Assembly: GCA_033980235.1 (NCBI GenBank)
Contig: CM067079.1
Span: forward strand, 29,573,647-29,637,646
Reading direction: 5' to 3'
Length of the DNA stretch: 64,000 nt
Source: Diadema setosum
Lineage: Eukaryota > Echinodermata > Echinoidea > Diadematoida > Diadematidae
Shown here: piece after piece, positions 1 to 11,089 of the stretch
Position numbering within the stretch: the first letter of the stretch is position 1
How the letters are laid out: each line of letters begins with the position of its first letter
Notes under the pieces: model-generated
Databases searched by the model: none
Told to the model about the DNA's origin: nothing
Seen by the model: only the letters and a program-made list of their open reading frames with translations
Program-made: the position numbers and the translations under genes

Positions 1-696
1 AGAGTATTAAATAATGACATTCATTTATTCATTCAAGCGAAGCATATTACGGCATGGCACAACTCTAGTTCTACAGTGTAGTTTCTAGTACTAAAACTTT
101 ACCACCACTTACCAGTAGGCCTACTACCACTACACACTACTACTAGGGCTAGTCTAGTTAATTTACATTTGTTAGACTGATCGGTTGCTTTAGCAGATTC
201 GACCACAATGGCTCAATGTATGAAGTCCAACATTTGACTGCCTGCTAATATAGAAATCTATTTTTGTGCATGGTCGAATCATAGCACAGCTCAGGTCTCG
301 GGAGGTCAAACCTTGGTACGGGTGCCGATACACTTATATCAACTGGTACTGTAAGAGTGGATATTTTCGCTCGAGTAATTTTTCACGCTTGGCAGGGTAA
401 GATGAATTCCATGTGTTTTTGATGACATGGAATTAGGACATTAATTATTGGAACATTTGACATGCAAAAATATTTGTGTGCTTTTATTTTTGCGCTAGCT
501 TCTGCGCTGGTTTGTGCACTTTAACAGTACTTTACATTTTAACCTTTAACCGAGATTATGAGTGAATGCTGTTGTCACACAGCAGTCGGGCTTCCAGTTC
601 TTGTTCTTGCCTCTTGCGGTTTAGCCTCATCCTTTCTATTCCTTTCATTTCTTTGGTGTTATTTTCTGACAGTTTCTCTGGCTCTCTTCAATGCTG

Positions 697-1085
697 TCAA
701 CATTTTCGTCTACGTGTATGATAATATGAAGCTGAAATGTTGGTTTCTCCATGCTCGGTCCAGTCTGATTTGAACGTGATCACTAAGGGGGCATTGACCA
801 CATTCTCTGGCAGAGAATTCCATTCATATATTATGCGTTGGCTTAAGGTTTCTTGTCTTTCATGGTCTTGCACCTGTTGTTGGTGAGCTTCAGTATGCCC
901 CCTTGTATTGGAAGTACAACCTGTAGCATATTCGAAGAAGGCATTACTTGGGATTCTGTCCAGGCCATGGATGATCTTATATGCCTGGATCATGTCTCCT
1001 CATCTCCTTCGGTATTCAAGGGAAGGAAGGTTGAGCGTCTGCAGTCTTTCTGTGTATGGCAAGGTCTGGTTGTCAGAGATCACTA
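697..1085 (-). pseudogene. LINE reverse transcriptase C-terminal fragment
   Basis: The minus strand encodes the tail region that follows the RT domain in many invertebrate non-LTR elements: LPYTERLQTLNLPSLEYRR, then GDMIQAYKIIHGLD, then SQRIIYEWNSLPENVVNAP. An in-frame TGA sits where an Arg codon is expected (RR*GDM), and there is no RT core beside it, so this is a dead, truncated copy. It lies upstream of the first visible TIM14 exon, probably in that gene's first intron. The family is recognised from characteristic tail phrases; the exact clade is not determined. Confidence 0.75.
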
Positions 1086-1119
1086 ATTCATTACCAACTA
1101 GTTGATTACATTATTTAGA

Positions 1120-1487
1120 GCTTCAGGTTTCCAACTTTTTCATATGAGATGATGAGAAACATCTTGAGTAACCTCAAACATGAAAGAGCATAATTCTGAG
1201 AGGAATTCAAAGTTTATATGATGAAAATTGGTTTTGAATGGCTGAGATATCCAAGCATTCAATCTTGATAAATTGTGGGACCCACCTTTTATTAGGATGA
1301 ATTTGTTTTGCTCTGTTCCTGAATATCTCAGCTATTAGAAAACTGATTTTCATCAAATAAACTTTATATTCCTCTTTGAATTGTATGTTTTTGACATTTC
1401 AGAAGTTGATTCTAAGTACAATGTATCTCGCAAAAAGTTAAAACCTGAATCCTCATATCAACCAATACTACACCATCCTTTTAAAGT
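1120..1487. mobile_element. MITE family 1, copy 1 (diverged)
   Basis: This is a non-coding repeat of about 370 bp. It has internal inverted words (GGCTGAGATATCCAA on one side, a degenerate GAATATCTCAGCTATT on the other) and a right end reading CCAATACTACACCATCC then TTTTAAAG. It is collinear with copies near 8506, 18433, 36544 and 53640. No transposase is encoded. Confidence 0.75.
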
Positions 1488-1746
1488 GAGAAAAAGTCCA
1501 CTAGAGCATTCTTGTGACATTTTCCATTTAAAATAGGCAGAAGGCAAAGTCAGTGTCCAAAACTCATCCATGAATTCATTTGAGAAAGGATCATAGTTTC
1601 CCCCATTAGCTGGCATTGAAATACTTAAATCTCGATGAGTTCCCACTTTGTAGAGATTTATCATCAGAACCACAATAGGCACATAGAATTTGTTAAAAGA
1701 TGATGGTAATGTTTTGCATACATTGCATTTGCTCTATTTCCACTAG

Positions 1747-1798
1747 GCATCGTCGCTGATTGTAGCTGGACTTGGGCTTGCAGCCGCAGCATATCTAG
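1747..1798 (+). CDS. DNAJC19: TIM14 exon A (membrane anchor)
   Basis: The exon follows a TTTCCACTAG acceptor and is read from phase 0 as ASSLIVAGLGLAAAAYL plus the first base of Gly. The donor is G|GTAATA. It encodes the Ala/Gly-rich transmembrane helix. Confidence 0.9.
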
Positions 1799-4700
1799 GT
1801 AATATCACCAAGCGTGGATCCTTGTTCTGTGCCTCATTAATGTTTGTCTTGTTGATTCATATTTTGCCACTGCTCAAAGGCATTGTGGACTTAGAGGACC
1901 TGATTGTATGCTAAAGTATGTTCATTGTATTCACCTCTATATCTCTTTGGCAGTTGGAGGGATGTTCATGATTTTTACTGATTAACAGAACATTTAATGA
2001 TCATCTTTGTTCAAATGAATTGGTATTCAAGTAAAAACAATCAGGTAGTAGACTTTCATCTGCTGTGATATTAAAGGCTAAGAACTAAAGGTGACTGCCA
2101 TTCTATTTATTCTGTAGATAGCATTTGTACCACAGTTTCGTGTCTCAAATCTCATTACAATCCACTTTACATGTAGTAGTATATTAAATAGCAAAGAATG
2201 ATCAAGTGCCATGTTGTTGATACCATGCCAGCGCAAGATGTGTCATGCTGGGGAAGAGGATTTTGATTGAAATATTATGATATGGCATTGCAGGGAGGCT
2301 AGCTCTACAGTCTGGGAAACTTGTTCAACAGAATGCCAGCAAGATGCCAAAGTTTGTAAGTATCATGATGGAAATTTATGTTTGCCATATAATCATTACC
2401 TTTACTATGTGGCAAAGGCTTTGTGTGTGGACCGTCATCTGTATGAACATTCACTGGAATTAGTCTCATTTCAAATATGCATGTTCTCAGGCCTGAGCAT
2501 AGAAGATTTTATTGTTGTTGTTGTTTTTTTTTTTATTTATATGTTTTATTTCGAAATCACATAAAATCACAATATTTACAAATAATCATCAATCAGCAAA
2601 CACGAGAAAAAGAAAAAAAAAAGAAGAAAAAGTGACAAGAGCAATTCAGAGATAAAATAAAAAGAGAACCACCATGATTCATCAATAAGTAGTAAGGTAA
2701 AGCTTCCTCAAAGACCCCCGTCTCATAACACACCCAGGGAGAATGGCTCCCCCAGTGGGGTCCCCAGGTCTGAAAGAGGACCATACCCTCTTATTCAACG
2801 ACAAAAGTCACACCTTATCCTACACAATCAAAATTTACTCATCTAATCATCCCTCAAAACTACACATTCTCAACTCATCTTGAGACATCTTTAGCATTGT
2901 AATTCAAACCACTACATAAAGCCTAAATCAGACCTGAAAATCCCTGACAGGAAAAGATTACATTACAGACTGTTAAAAAAAAAAAAAAAAAAAATTAGAG
3001 CCAAAAAAATTCCAAAACCAATGAGCAATTAGTTCATGTCCAAGGCGCGCCAACAAAGCTGGAGAAAACATAAAGGCCAGACAGAGGGCCGGCAAATTCA
3101 CTAACTACAATGTAGTACTACACATGGTTGTACTTTGTATCAGCGACAGATCATGGAGATTCCAATGAGCAAAATACAATGACAAGTATTCAGCATACCA
3201 ATACACAATATGAAATAAACTTAATCCAAGGGGTATGAAACAATTTTAAAGTAACATTCAAACATATCATAAATCAAATCTCCATTTTTTGAAATGTAAA
3301 CTAAGCTTATTTCTTTTGTTAGCTAAATAATACTCTGTTTCTTTTTGCTTCTTAATGAAACTCTTAAAAAAATCAACAGTTGGTACTTCATTCCTAAATT
3401 TACAAATACAAAGGTAATATTTTACAACTAATACAAGGTATGTTAAAAACTGATCTGATAATAAACCAAATAATTTTTCAAAATTGGAGAGCTTAAAATT
3501 ATTAATGTGGATTTCTATTATGTTTACTACATATCACCAAATTGGTATAACCTTCTCACAATCACAAAACAAATGAACCATAGTCTCTTCCATTTTCCCA
3601 CAAAATGTACAGTTTGGTGAGCCTTTCCTTTTAATTTTATACAAAAAAGCATTCAAAGCTATGGATTTGTGAAAAACTTTAAAATAAAAAGAGCGTAACC
3701 TAGTATCAATAGTGCAAGTAAAATTACTCTTGTGTACATTATCCCAAATGATATCATCAGGGACTGTTATTTGACTTTTCCAATATTCATATCTTTTCTC
3801 AGGGAAGGATTTTATTGTTGTTGTTCATGGATTTGCTTGTAAAGCAAAAGAAATGGATGTTCACCATTGGACATAATCTGTTATCAAAAGCAGTAGATTA
3901 TTATGGCAGTTGATTTTTAATGCAACCTTCAACAACGACATTACCTCTTTCTCTCATGTCATTACAATAGAAAATGAATTTGCACTGTATCTATTTGTAT
4001 GCATGTTTTAGTGCATTATTGTACAAAAGTTGGTCATATATCTTGATTTCTCCTGAAATAAAGAATTACTGATTTTTTAATGTATATATGTACAGTGACA
4101 ATTGTGAAAAATTTGAATGCACTTTCTGATCTGTAAAAGCCAGATGTAGACAGACAAACAGACACACACACACAGCCTCCCCCCCCCCCCAAGAAAAACA
4201 ACAACAACAACAACCCAAGGCCCACAATAGTCTCCATTTTTGTATCAACTATTTAAAGGTACTGTTTACCATAGGGAGCAATGATTTTCAAAAAAAAAAA
4301 AAAAATGTTCCAGATATCGTATTTGATGCATATGTGTAGGTCACTTATATCACAAAACATCCTACCACGTAAACATTTTGCAATAAAGCCTTAGAAATGA
4401 GATATCACTATTTTTCTCACTAAACCATAACTGTAGACGGTTTAGTCTAGAAACATCTTTATTATAATTGTTCACATTTTGTATATTCAACAATACTTAA
4501 CATTAATTTTACTGCTTCAAATTTTTACATTGGTTGTTTCTATCCCTAACTCACATTTTAGAACGATTTTGAAACACTAAAGCTGACTTTTTGTTTCATC
4601 TGCAAATGGTAAATTATGCCTTTATGTTTATTTATGACAAAGTGAAATGAACTTTTAATTTACTCACACTGAACTAGTTATTATACTTGAATTATCATTA

Positions 4701-7700
4701 TCATGATATACACATGTCTTTTTGTCCCTTCATCCAGAATTTCAACACATACTACAAGGGAGGATTTGAACCAAAAATGTCCAAAAGGGAAGCCAGTCTT
4801 ATTCTTGGTGTCAGGTGAGTCTCCTTGAATACGGTATGTCCCCTCACCACCCCCCCCCCCCCCCTAAAAAAAAACAAACACACCAAAAACAACCAAACAA
4901 CAACAACAACAACAACAACAACAAACAACAACAAAAAACAATGACAACAACAATTACAATAGGACCCTCCACTACGATAACTTTGAAAATGGGCAATCAA
5001 TCCATATGCAATTTCAGAGTATAAAACTATAAGTTATTCCCAACGTCTTACAGAAAAGCTCATCCAATTTGCTTCAGTGGTCAATGAAAAATGAGGATCT
5101 TTGTAGAGCATGTCAGGAATCCCTTCCCTCCAAGTCGTGCTATTGCTTAAATCTCAGTTCCAAGAGCATCCAAGTGCTGAACTTGGAAGAAACAAACCCA
5201 TGACATTTTTTTACAATGATCCCTATTTCTGAATGGGGTTTTCTGCAAAATGTAGGTAAGAAGTTATACATGTAGTTTCTTTCCATCAAATAGCATTCAG
5301 ATTGTTTCAGCATTTTGGAAGTTATCAGTGCAAACATCAGATTGTATTTTTTTTTTTTTTTTTTTTTTGGGGGGGGGGGACATACTGTACATGTACTTCT
5401 CTGCTGCATAACAATCTAGAGACTACTGGGGTAGATCTATTTTAACTGGAGGAAAGGTTTGTGGTTAATCATGTGGATAGGCCTGATTAAAGACTGAAGA
5501 GAAAAAGAAAAAGGTCGGAGAGGGAGGGAATAGTATTCCACAAAAATTCAATTTTCATGAAAATTACACATTCCATCAACTTGATACTGACATACATTAT
5601 AATGAATTGTATGTTAAGGGTAGCAATTATTCCCCCTGTTTTCTGAAAGTTTCTAGTGAAGTGCTCTTTCTTTATGCTAGAAAAGTGTTTTTTTTTTTGT
5701 GGAATTTTCTTTAAATATTTTCTTTATATTGTTGTCCACACTGTACCCCATAATCTCTGGTAGTCCCCTCATCCAGCAGTTCCAACACCAAAATCTTCAT
5801 AACTTTTGTATCTATGGTCCGATTTTCCTCAAACTATCTATGATGTGTTCTATTAATGTTGCTGCTTTCACTCAATCCACATTGCTCTTCGGGTTTGGAT
5901 TCCCTTGAAGGTTCTTATCAGCTATGAATTCAAGCTGATAGTGAGTGACTGTCTAGATTGCCAGATTACAACATGTGTTGGTCAACCTTGGTAGATATGA
6001 AAAAACATGCAGTTTTGCAGATATGGAGTGTTTGTTCTCTGAGGCTACTCTTCAAGTTTTCCATGACTGAAGAAAACATCTGCTCCTAAGAACAGAATTT
6101 CTTGTTATGAATTATGTGACATAACACACCTATTGTGTGATACATGTATCTTTAAAGGCATAATTTACCATTTGCAGATCAAACAAAAACCTAGCATTAG
6201 TGCTTTAAAATAGTTCTATAATATGAGTTAGGGATAGAAACAACCACTGCAAAAATTTGAATCCCTATGATCGATGTTAAGTTTGTTAAAAACACAAAAT
6301 GTGAATAATAGTTATAATAAGAATGTTTCCAGACTAAACCGTCTACAGTTACGGTTTATTGAGAAAAACACTGATATCTCCTTATATTTTAGGTTTTACT
6401 GCGAAAATTTTATATGGTAGGATATTTTGTGATGCAACAGACCTACACATATGCATCAAATGTGATATCTTGTACATTTTTTAAATCGCTGCTCCCAAAG
6501 GTAAACTGGACCTTTAATATCAAAGCCCTAGATATACAGTATGATTGTGAATGAAACCTGCTTGTTTGCCTGCTTGAAGCTACTGCATTTATTTGAATCT
6601 GGTGTTTGTTCATCAGTGCATCTGCAAACAAGAGCCGGGTTCGTGAAGCACACAGAAGGATTATGCTCCTAAATCACCCAGATAAAGGTAAGATGCAGAT
6701 ATTAAGGGGGGGGGGGGGGGAAATTAACAGGTTGTTTGATCTAAAAAGTTAGCAAACTCTGCATGTCATATTTCTTCTTTGTGGAACCACTATATTGCTC
6801 CAGTCAAATCACATGGACCTAACCAAACTGATCCGTGAGACAAAATTGAAAGAGTATTGAAGTACATGTACCTTTCTATAGCTCTTCGCTGTTTGGAATG
6901 AGCAATTTCAGTATAGGTGAGACTTTAAAATGAAGTTTCCTCAAACAGAAATGATTAAAGGGGAAATCTAGTCCATATATGAGATAGTCTGATAAGAAAG
7001 AGTAAAATATTACGAGTTCAATGATATAAATTTGATCAAAATTGAACAAACAATAAGGAAGTTATGACATTTTGAAGTTTTGCTATTTTTGGGAGAAGCA
7101 GTTCTTGAACAGTCAATATGAATATGGCAAAGTGAGCATGTCATACCCTCACAACTTACCATATAGTTTGTACATGAAATTAAAAAAATTTCCAGTTTTT
7201 CATTCAAACGCAATTATGCCCGAGGCTCAAATCCTCATATATCTAACTGATCACTATTCTTAAGTTATTCAACTAGGGATAGTGCCATGTTTCAGACTTC
7301 AAGGACAGAAACATTGAATTTTTGTCTTTTTTTTTTTTTTGGTACACGATCAATGGAAAATTGTGAGGGTATGACATGGTTAGCTCACTCATTTGCATAT
7401 ATATTCATACCCACTGTACAAGAACTGTCATGGAGAATTTATCAAAACTTCAAAATTTCATAAGTTCCTTATTTTTCATCTGATTTCAGTCAAACTTTTA
7501 CCATTGAACTCGTAAAATTTTACTTTTTTTAAAAGACTAACTTATATTTGGACTGAATTTCCTCTTTAAGGTTAAGCAGTCTCTCTCCTTCCATTTATTC
7601 ATCTTTCAACTCTTTTTAAGTCATCTGTAGAAAAAAAAAATCAACTACAAGTAACAAACACTGTTTGTATTCAGATAATCCCCAAAGGCAGGCACCTTTT

Positions 7701-9065
7701 CTATAGGCAGTGATGTGCAGTAATTATATTTTTTCTTTCTGTTTCCAGAGTACATTGTATTTGTATTCGTCAGCTAGAAAGGGAGAATATGATCAATGGA
7801 ATTATACTTCAGTTCAGGCAGTACTGAATAAAGTGCTGAAACTTGGGAGCTGATAAACATAGCCATTTAAGCGACTTGAATAGTCATCAATTCATGCGCT
7901 GGTGCTTACTGTCCAGAGAAAGATATATGATCAGATTAAAAATAGTGATATGAAATAATGACCCCAGTTAGATATCACTCAAGTTGATATGATCCCAGGG
8001 GCAAATCCAGGAATTCCGTAAAGGTGGTGGGGGGGGGGGGGTCCATCCTCCCACAGTAGGGAGACTTTTTTATAAGTATGTTGGTCATCGTGCGATTTCA
8101 TGAATACATTTGGTACATTTTATTTAAAAATTAAATGAATAAATAAAGGGGGGCGTTCCTGGTGTGCCCCACCCCCTGGATCCGCCACTGGATCCTGATG
8201 AGCAACAGTAAAACAGTGAGTGTTTTTGCATACCATTGAGTATTTTACCAAGGGATTCCAAGTTGACAATTAAATGAAGAGTAAATTCACTTGAAGCAAA
8301 AAGTAATAGTCTTCACACAGCCAGATAGAATATGAGAAAGAGATCAGATTTTAAGGTTGGGAATTGGAGATATTAAGAGCAGTTACATCATCACTCCATT
8401 ACTGTTCTGGGTGAACAGGACAGACACTAAATTTACAATCAGCATTCTTTGTTTGTGGTCTGCTTTTAAAGAAATCTCAGTGTTATGGATCTAATGGAAG
8501 TGAACTTAAAGGGTGTGTACAGTTCTGGTCGAGGTGAGAATTTAGCTTTTAACGTTTTGCGAGATATTCAGAAACCACTCTATGAGATGTCAAAGAGCAT
8601 GCAGTTCTACGGGGTATCAAAAGTTTATTCGATGAAAATCGGTTTTGAAATGGCTGAGATATCCAAAAACAAGGTGAAACAAAGAGATCCTAATAAAGTT
8701 GTGGCATGTCACCTTTTATTATATGCACTTTTTTGGATATCTCAGCCATTTGAAAACCAATTTTCATCAAATAAATGTTGAATCCTTCTTAAAATAACAT
8801 GCTCTTTCATATTTCATAAGAGGCTTTTCATTATCTCACTTAGGAATGTTCAAAACATGAATCCCCACCTCAACCAGTACTGTAATGTCCCTTTAAATAT
8901 GGAGTGCACTCTTTCAGTAGACCCACACATTGTAATCTTTATTTGAATGCTACTCTTTTCTCTTTTTGCCCTGCATTTTATTACCTCCTAGGTGGCTCGC
9001 CATACATTGCTGCAAAAATCAATGAAGCGAAAGACTACTTGGAGAGCCAAGGAAAGAAGTTATGA
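1747..9065 (+). CDS. DNAJC19: TIM14/PAM18 (DNAJC19-type) import-motor J-protein, 5' partial, 5 exons
   Basis: This is the membrane-anchored J-protein of the mitochondrial presequence translocase motor. In the known family it sits in the inner membrane at TIM23 and stimulates the ATPase of mitochondrial Hsp70. Five exons join in frame to give 111 residues. Residues 3-17 are a hydrophobic anchor (ASSLIVAGLGLAAAAYLG), followed by a short linker, the family signature YYKGGFEPKMSKREASLILG, and the J domain with [20 protein letters not shown]. The catalytic HPD is at 84-86 and the chain ends in a Lys-rich tail before TGA. Human DNAJC19 is 116 residues, so only the start Met and perhaps a residue or two are missing. 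The first visible codon is phase 0, which fits a first exon ending in ATG. No ATG followed by a good donor was seen upstream, so that exon is probably left of the window. The introns are full of repeats. DNAJC15 is the alternative paralogue, but the length fits DNAJC19. Confidence 0.95.
2294..2355 (+). CDS. DNAJC19: TIM14 exon B (linker)
   Basis: The acceptor is GCATTGCAG and the donor is TTT|GTAAGT. The exon completes the split Gly and encodes GRLALQSGKLVQQNASKMPKF, matching the variable matrix-side linker of DNAJC19 proteins. It ends in phase 0. Confidence 0.9.
2523..3807 (-). mobile_element. 5'-truncated L1/Tx1-like LINE with 18-bp target duplication
   Basis: The minus strand at about 3280-3800 still reads as the end of an L1/Tx1-type ORF2 with its zinc-binding tail (KRKGSPNCTFCGKME then ETMVHLFCDCEKVIPIW), interrupted by a stop. 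The 3' end is a T-run on the + strand (a poly-A tail on the element's own strand). The insert is bracketed by identical 18-bp copies of GATTTTATTGTTGTTGTT at 2505-2522 and 3808-3825, as expected of target-primed reverse transcription. It lies in the intron between TIM14 exons B and C, in antisense orientation. Confidence 0.85.
4139..4218. repeat. Low-complexity CA, oligo-C and CAA tract
   Basis: The stretch holds runs of ACAC, a block of about 14 C, then (ACA)n. Short open frames here are artefacts of simple sequence. Confidence 0.9.
4253..4625 (+). mobile_element. MITE family 2, copy 1
   Basis: The repeat begins TTAAAGGTACTGTTTACC and ends with GGTAAATTATGCCTTTA, so its ends are imperfect inverted repeats. 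The interior contains GATGCATATGTGTAGGTC and GTAGACGGTTTAGTCTAG. It is collinear with the copies at 44863 (same strand) and 6151 (inverted). Confidence 0.85.
4738..4814 (+). CDS. DNAJC19: TIM14 exon C
   Basis: The acceptor is CTTCATCCAG and the donor is AG|GTGAGT. The exon encodes NFNTYYKGGFEPKMSKREAS and then LILGV plus two bases of Ser. It carries the most conserved part of the family just before the J domain. Confidence 0.95.
4845..4942. repeat. Oligo-C plus (CAA)n tract
   Basis: About 18 C are followed by A-rich sequence and (CAACAA)n, directly downstream of the donor of TIM14 exon C. Confidence 0.9.
5585..5910. mobile_element. MITE family 3, partial copy
   Basis: The segment contains family-specific words: ATTCCCCCTGTTTTCTGAAAG, CATAACTTTTGTATC, GATTTTCCTCAAACT and ATTAATGTTGCTGC. 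They occur in the same order as in the better copy at 34144-34665. Confidence 0.7.
6151..6517 (-). mobile_element. MITE family 2, copy 2 (inverted)
   Basis: This is the reverse complement of the copies at 4253 and 44863. It opens with TTTAAAGGCATAATTTACC and closes with GGTAAACTGGACCTTTAA. It ends about 100 bp before the acceptor of the next TIM14 exon. Confidence 0.85.
6617..6687 (+). CDS. DNAJC19: TIM14 exon D (J domain with HPD)
   Basis: The acceptor is TTGTTCATCAG and the donor is AAAG|GTAAGA. The exon completes Ser and encodes [20 protein letters not shown] followed by PDK, including the HPD triad that stimulates Hsp70. Confidence 0.95.
6955..7571 (+). mobile_element. MITE family 4, copy 1
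   Basis: The element begins TTAAAGGGGAAATCTAGTCC and ends GGACTGAATTTCCTCTTTAA, an inverted pair. The arms carry GTCTGATAAGAAAGAGTAAA and, inverted, TTTAAAAGACTAAC. It is related to 50563-51056, 32200-32597 and 12190-12365. Confidence 0.8.
8506..8896 (+). mobile_element. MITE family 1, copy 2 (near identical to copy 3)
   Basis: The element is bounded by TTAAAGGGTGTGTACAG and CTGTAATGTCCCTTTAA. The central inverted words are AAATGGCTGAGATATCCAAA and TTTGGATATCTCAGCCATTT. I count about nine differences from the copy at 18433 over some 370 bp. It lies about 100 bp upstream of the last TIM14 exon. Confidence 0.9.
8992..9065 (+). CDS. DNAJC19: TIM14 exon E (C-terminus and stop)
   Basis: The acceptor is TTACCTCCTAG. 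The exon encodes [20 protein letters not shown] then GKKL and TGA. The [14 protein letters not shown] phrase is essentially that of human DNAJC19. Confidence 0.95.
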
Positions 9066-9093
9066 AGCTCAGCGCCATTCCTTGCTGGTGGTG

Positions 9094-9654
9094 CCAAAGA
9101 TCCTACACACTACGTAAGATGGCCAACTCTCCTGATTTTACACCGCCGCTGGTGAAACGGAAGTGGCTGTCGCCCACTAGCATTGAGCGTGTATAGATCG
9201 AACAAGCATTAGCCTTTTGCAAAGGCAGCTTGAAATAATTTGTAGAAGTTCACAGCCACGGTGAGTGTAGGGACCTGCGAGCGGAGCTGAGCGAGCTGTG
9301 TGCGAGTCTACCACTCGCTGTGACCAGGGAGGTGAGACGAAAACTCACTGTGCACAGTCTTTGGGAAATCAAAATAATGATAAACCTGCTGATGTTTTGG
9401 TGTAGCTATTAATGCAGTTTAATGCACTGCACCAATTCTTAGGGTTACTCATTATTCTTTATGGAAAATTCCTTCTTTCTTGTCTTGTAGCCTGTCTTGG
9501 TCCTACACAAACATATTGGGAAAGTACAGCTCACCTGGAAACTTTCCCCGCTCATCGCTAGTTGGCGCACTCCTTACAAATCCCACAATTCCAAGCGGCA
9601 GCGTTTCACTTTTCGACTGAGAGGTGACCATCTTATGGTGTGTAGGATCTTTGG
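9094..9654. mobile_element. 561-bp inverted-repeat element at the TIM14 3' end
   Basis: Imperfect terminal inverted repeats of about 30 bp begin with CCAAAGATCCTACACAC and end with GTGTGTAGGATCTTTGG. The left end is 28 bases after the TIM14 stop codon, so the element must lie in, or even form, the 3' UTR. Inside, at about 9211, is the arm word TAGCCTTTTGCAAAGGC of the separate MITE seen at 18955-19203. Confidence 0.75.
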
Positions 9655-9658
9655 TGAC

Positions 9659-10396
9659 GCAAATTTACTTTGAAATGGGATTGGACTCTCGAAGAATTTG
9701 ACATCAAAGAGAAACTGAGAGATTTATTTATGAAGATCTTCCAGCTATATACTCATGACAGATGGAAGGAGAGCCTGATCAAGTGGAATTATTCCAGTAG
9801 CTTGATGAAGTGTTGGAATGATAAGCTGAAATGGTGTCCACAGGTGGACTACAAGCGTGATTATGGCAGTGCTGTCTGTTCTCACTTGTTTCTTCATTTT
9901 AAGATGGTTACACTCTGCATTTCTGGAAGTTTAAGGGAAATGAAATTCACGAGCATTATTTGTTTACAATGATTTAAAAAAAAAAATGTATTCAAGATGA
10001 AATCTGCTCTGTGAGAGAATGTGTTCCGATAAACAGGTGCATAATGATATACCCACAAAGGAAAAAACAAAACAAAACAACTACAACAACAACCCTGTAA
10101 ACAAGTGCCTCTGCACTCTTCCTTTCTTGGTAAAAAATATGTGATGTTTTGGGGCAAAGTACTGTTTATAAGTGCACCACTTGGAAGTAATCAACTAAAA
10201 TACACATGTAGTACATGTAACCAGTTGTAACCTCTAAATGACAGCCCCATGAGCTTTGAGCACTCTCTGATAAACTAAATTGTATCAAATTGTGTAAACA
10301 AGAAATCTGCTAGTGACTGAGAATTTAGTGACTGAGAGTACAGGGCTTAACACCAACGTTTTTCTCTTGGGGCCTGTTCAGGTCACTGAAATATTT
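9659..10396. other. Non-coding, presumed TIM14 3' flank
   Basis: No gene is recognised. The stretch contains an A-run, a (CAA)n patch near 10080, and near 10340 the start of a degenerate repeat (GGGCTTAACACC ... GGGGCCTGTTCAG) into which the next element is inserted. Confidence 0.4.
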
Positions 10397-11086
10397 GTGA
10401 CCGTGCACCTCAAAACGAACATAAAGTCGCACACACTGATTTTGCGTGAGGACTGAAAATAAGTGAAATGGGTCAACATAGCCGAACTTGACTTTTTCAT
10501 ATTTTCTGAAAGAACGGATCTTCTTTTACATTATGCTAAAATTTGGTATCATAAAACGGGCAGGAAAGTGTGTTTTTTTTAGCAGTTTATCTCGAACATT
10601 TTTGGTAGAATAGTGTGATTAGGTGTGTCTTTAGAATCCCTTTTTCATTTCTGAAAAACCTTGTCCACACTCTTCACTTTCAACTCTAATAACTTTCGAA
10701 TGGATAGTGCTACTGCTTTGAAAGTTGGTATCAAATATGGACAGAATGTGTTAATGAGGCATGTTTAATTTCAGTTTAATCTGATAATCCCTTCATTGTT
10801 GTTACTCTGGTGGTTTACTTCCTGTTTTTTGTCCCATTCATCGCACAGCCAGCACGACTTGGTAAAGATTAAGCGCTTGAATAGACACTGTACTTCAGAG
10901 CCTCTTTTCTAAGTTCACACTTTTCCTGAGTTTGTGCTTTCTTTCCAATATTTAGATAGGTTAGGAGAGTCCATTTGATTTGAGTTATACATCATTTTAA
11001 AGCTTAAAATCTGTTCTTTCAGAATATGGTCTTAAATAAAAATTCATGTCTGGCGACTTTTTGTTTGTTTTGAGGTGCACTGTCAC
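10397..11086. mobile_element. 690-bp inverted-repeat element
   Basis: The ends are 34-bp inverted repeats with three mismatches. The left arm contains GTGCACCTCAAAACGAAC; the right arm contains GTTTGTTTTGAGGTGCAC. There is no transposase frame. It interrupts an older repeat whose far side (GGCCTTGGGCCACCGGGCCA) is at about 11230. Confidence 0.75.
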
Positions 11087-11089
11087 ATT

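Noticed and set aside
1681..1746. ATG followed by GTAATG at about 1702 as TIM14 exon 1
   Set aside because: It would leave an intron of about 40 bp, too short for normal splicing here, and there is no supporting context.
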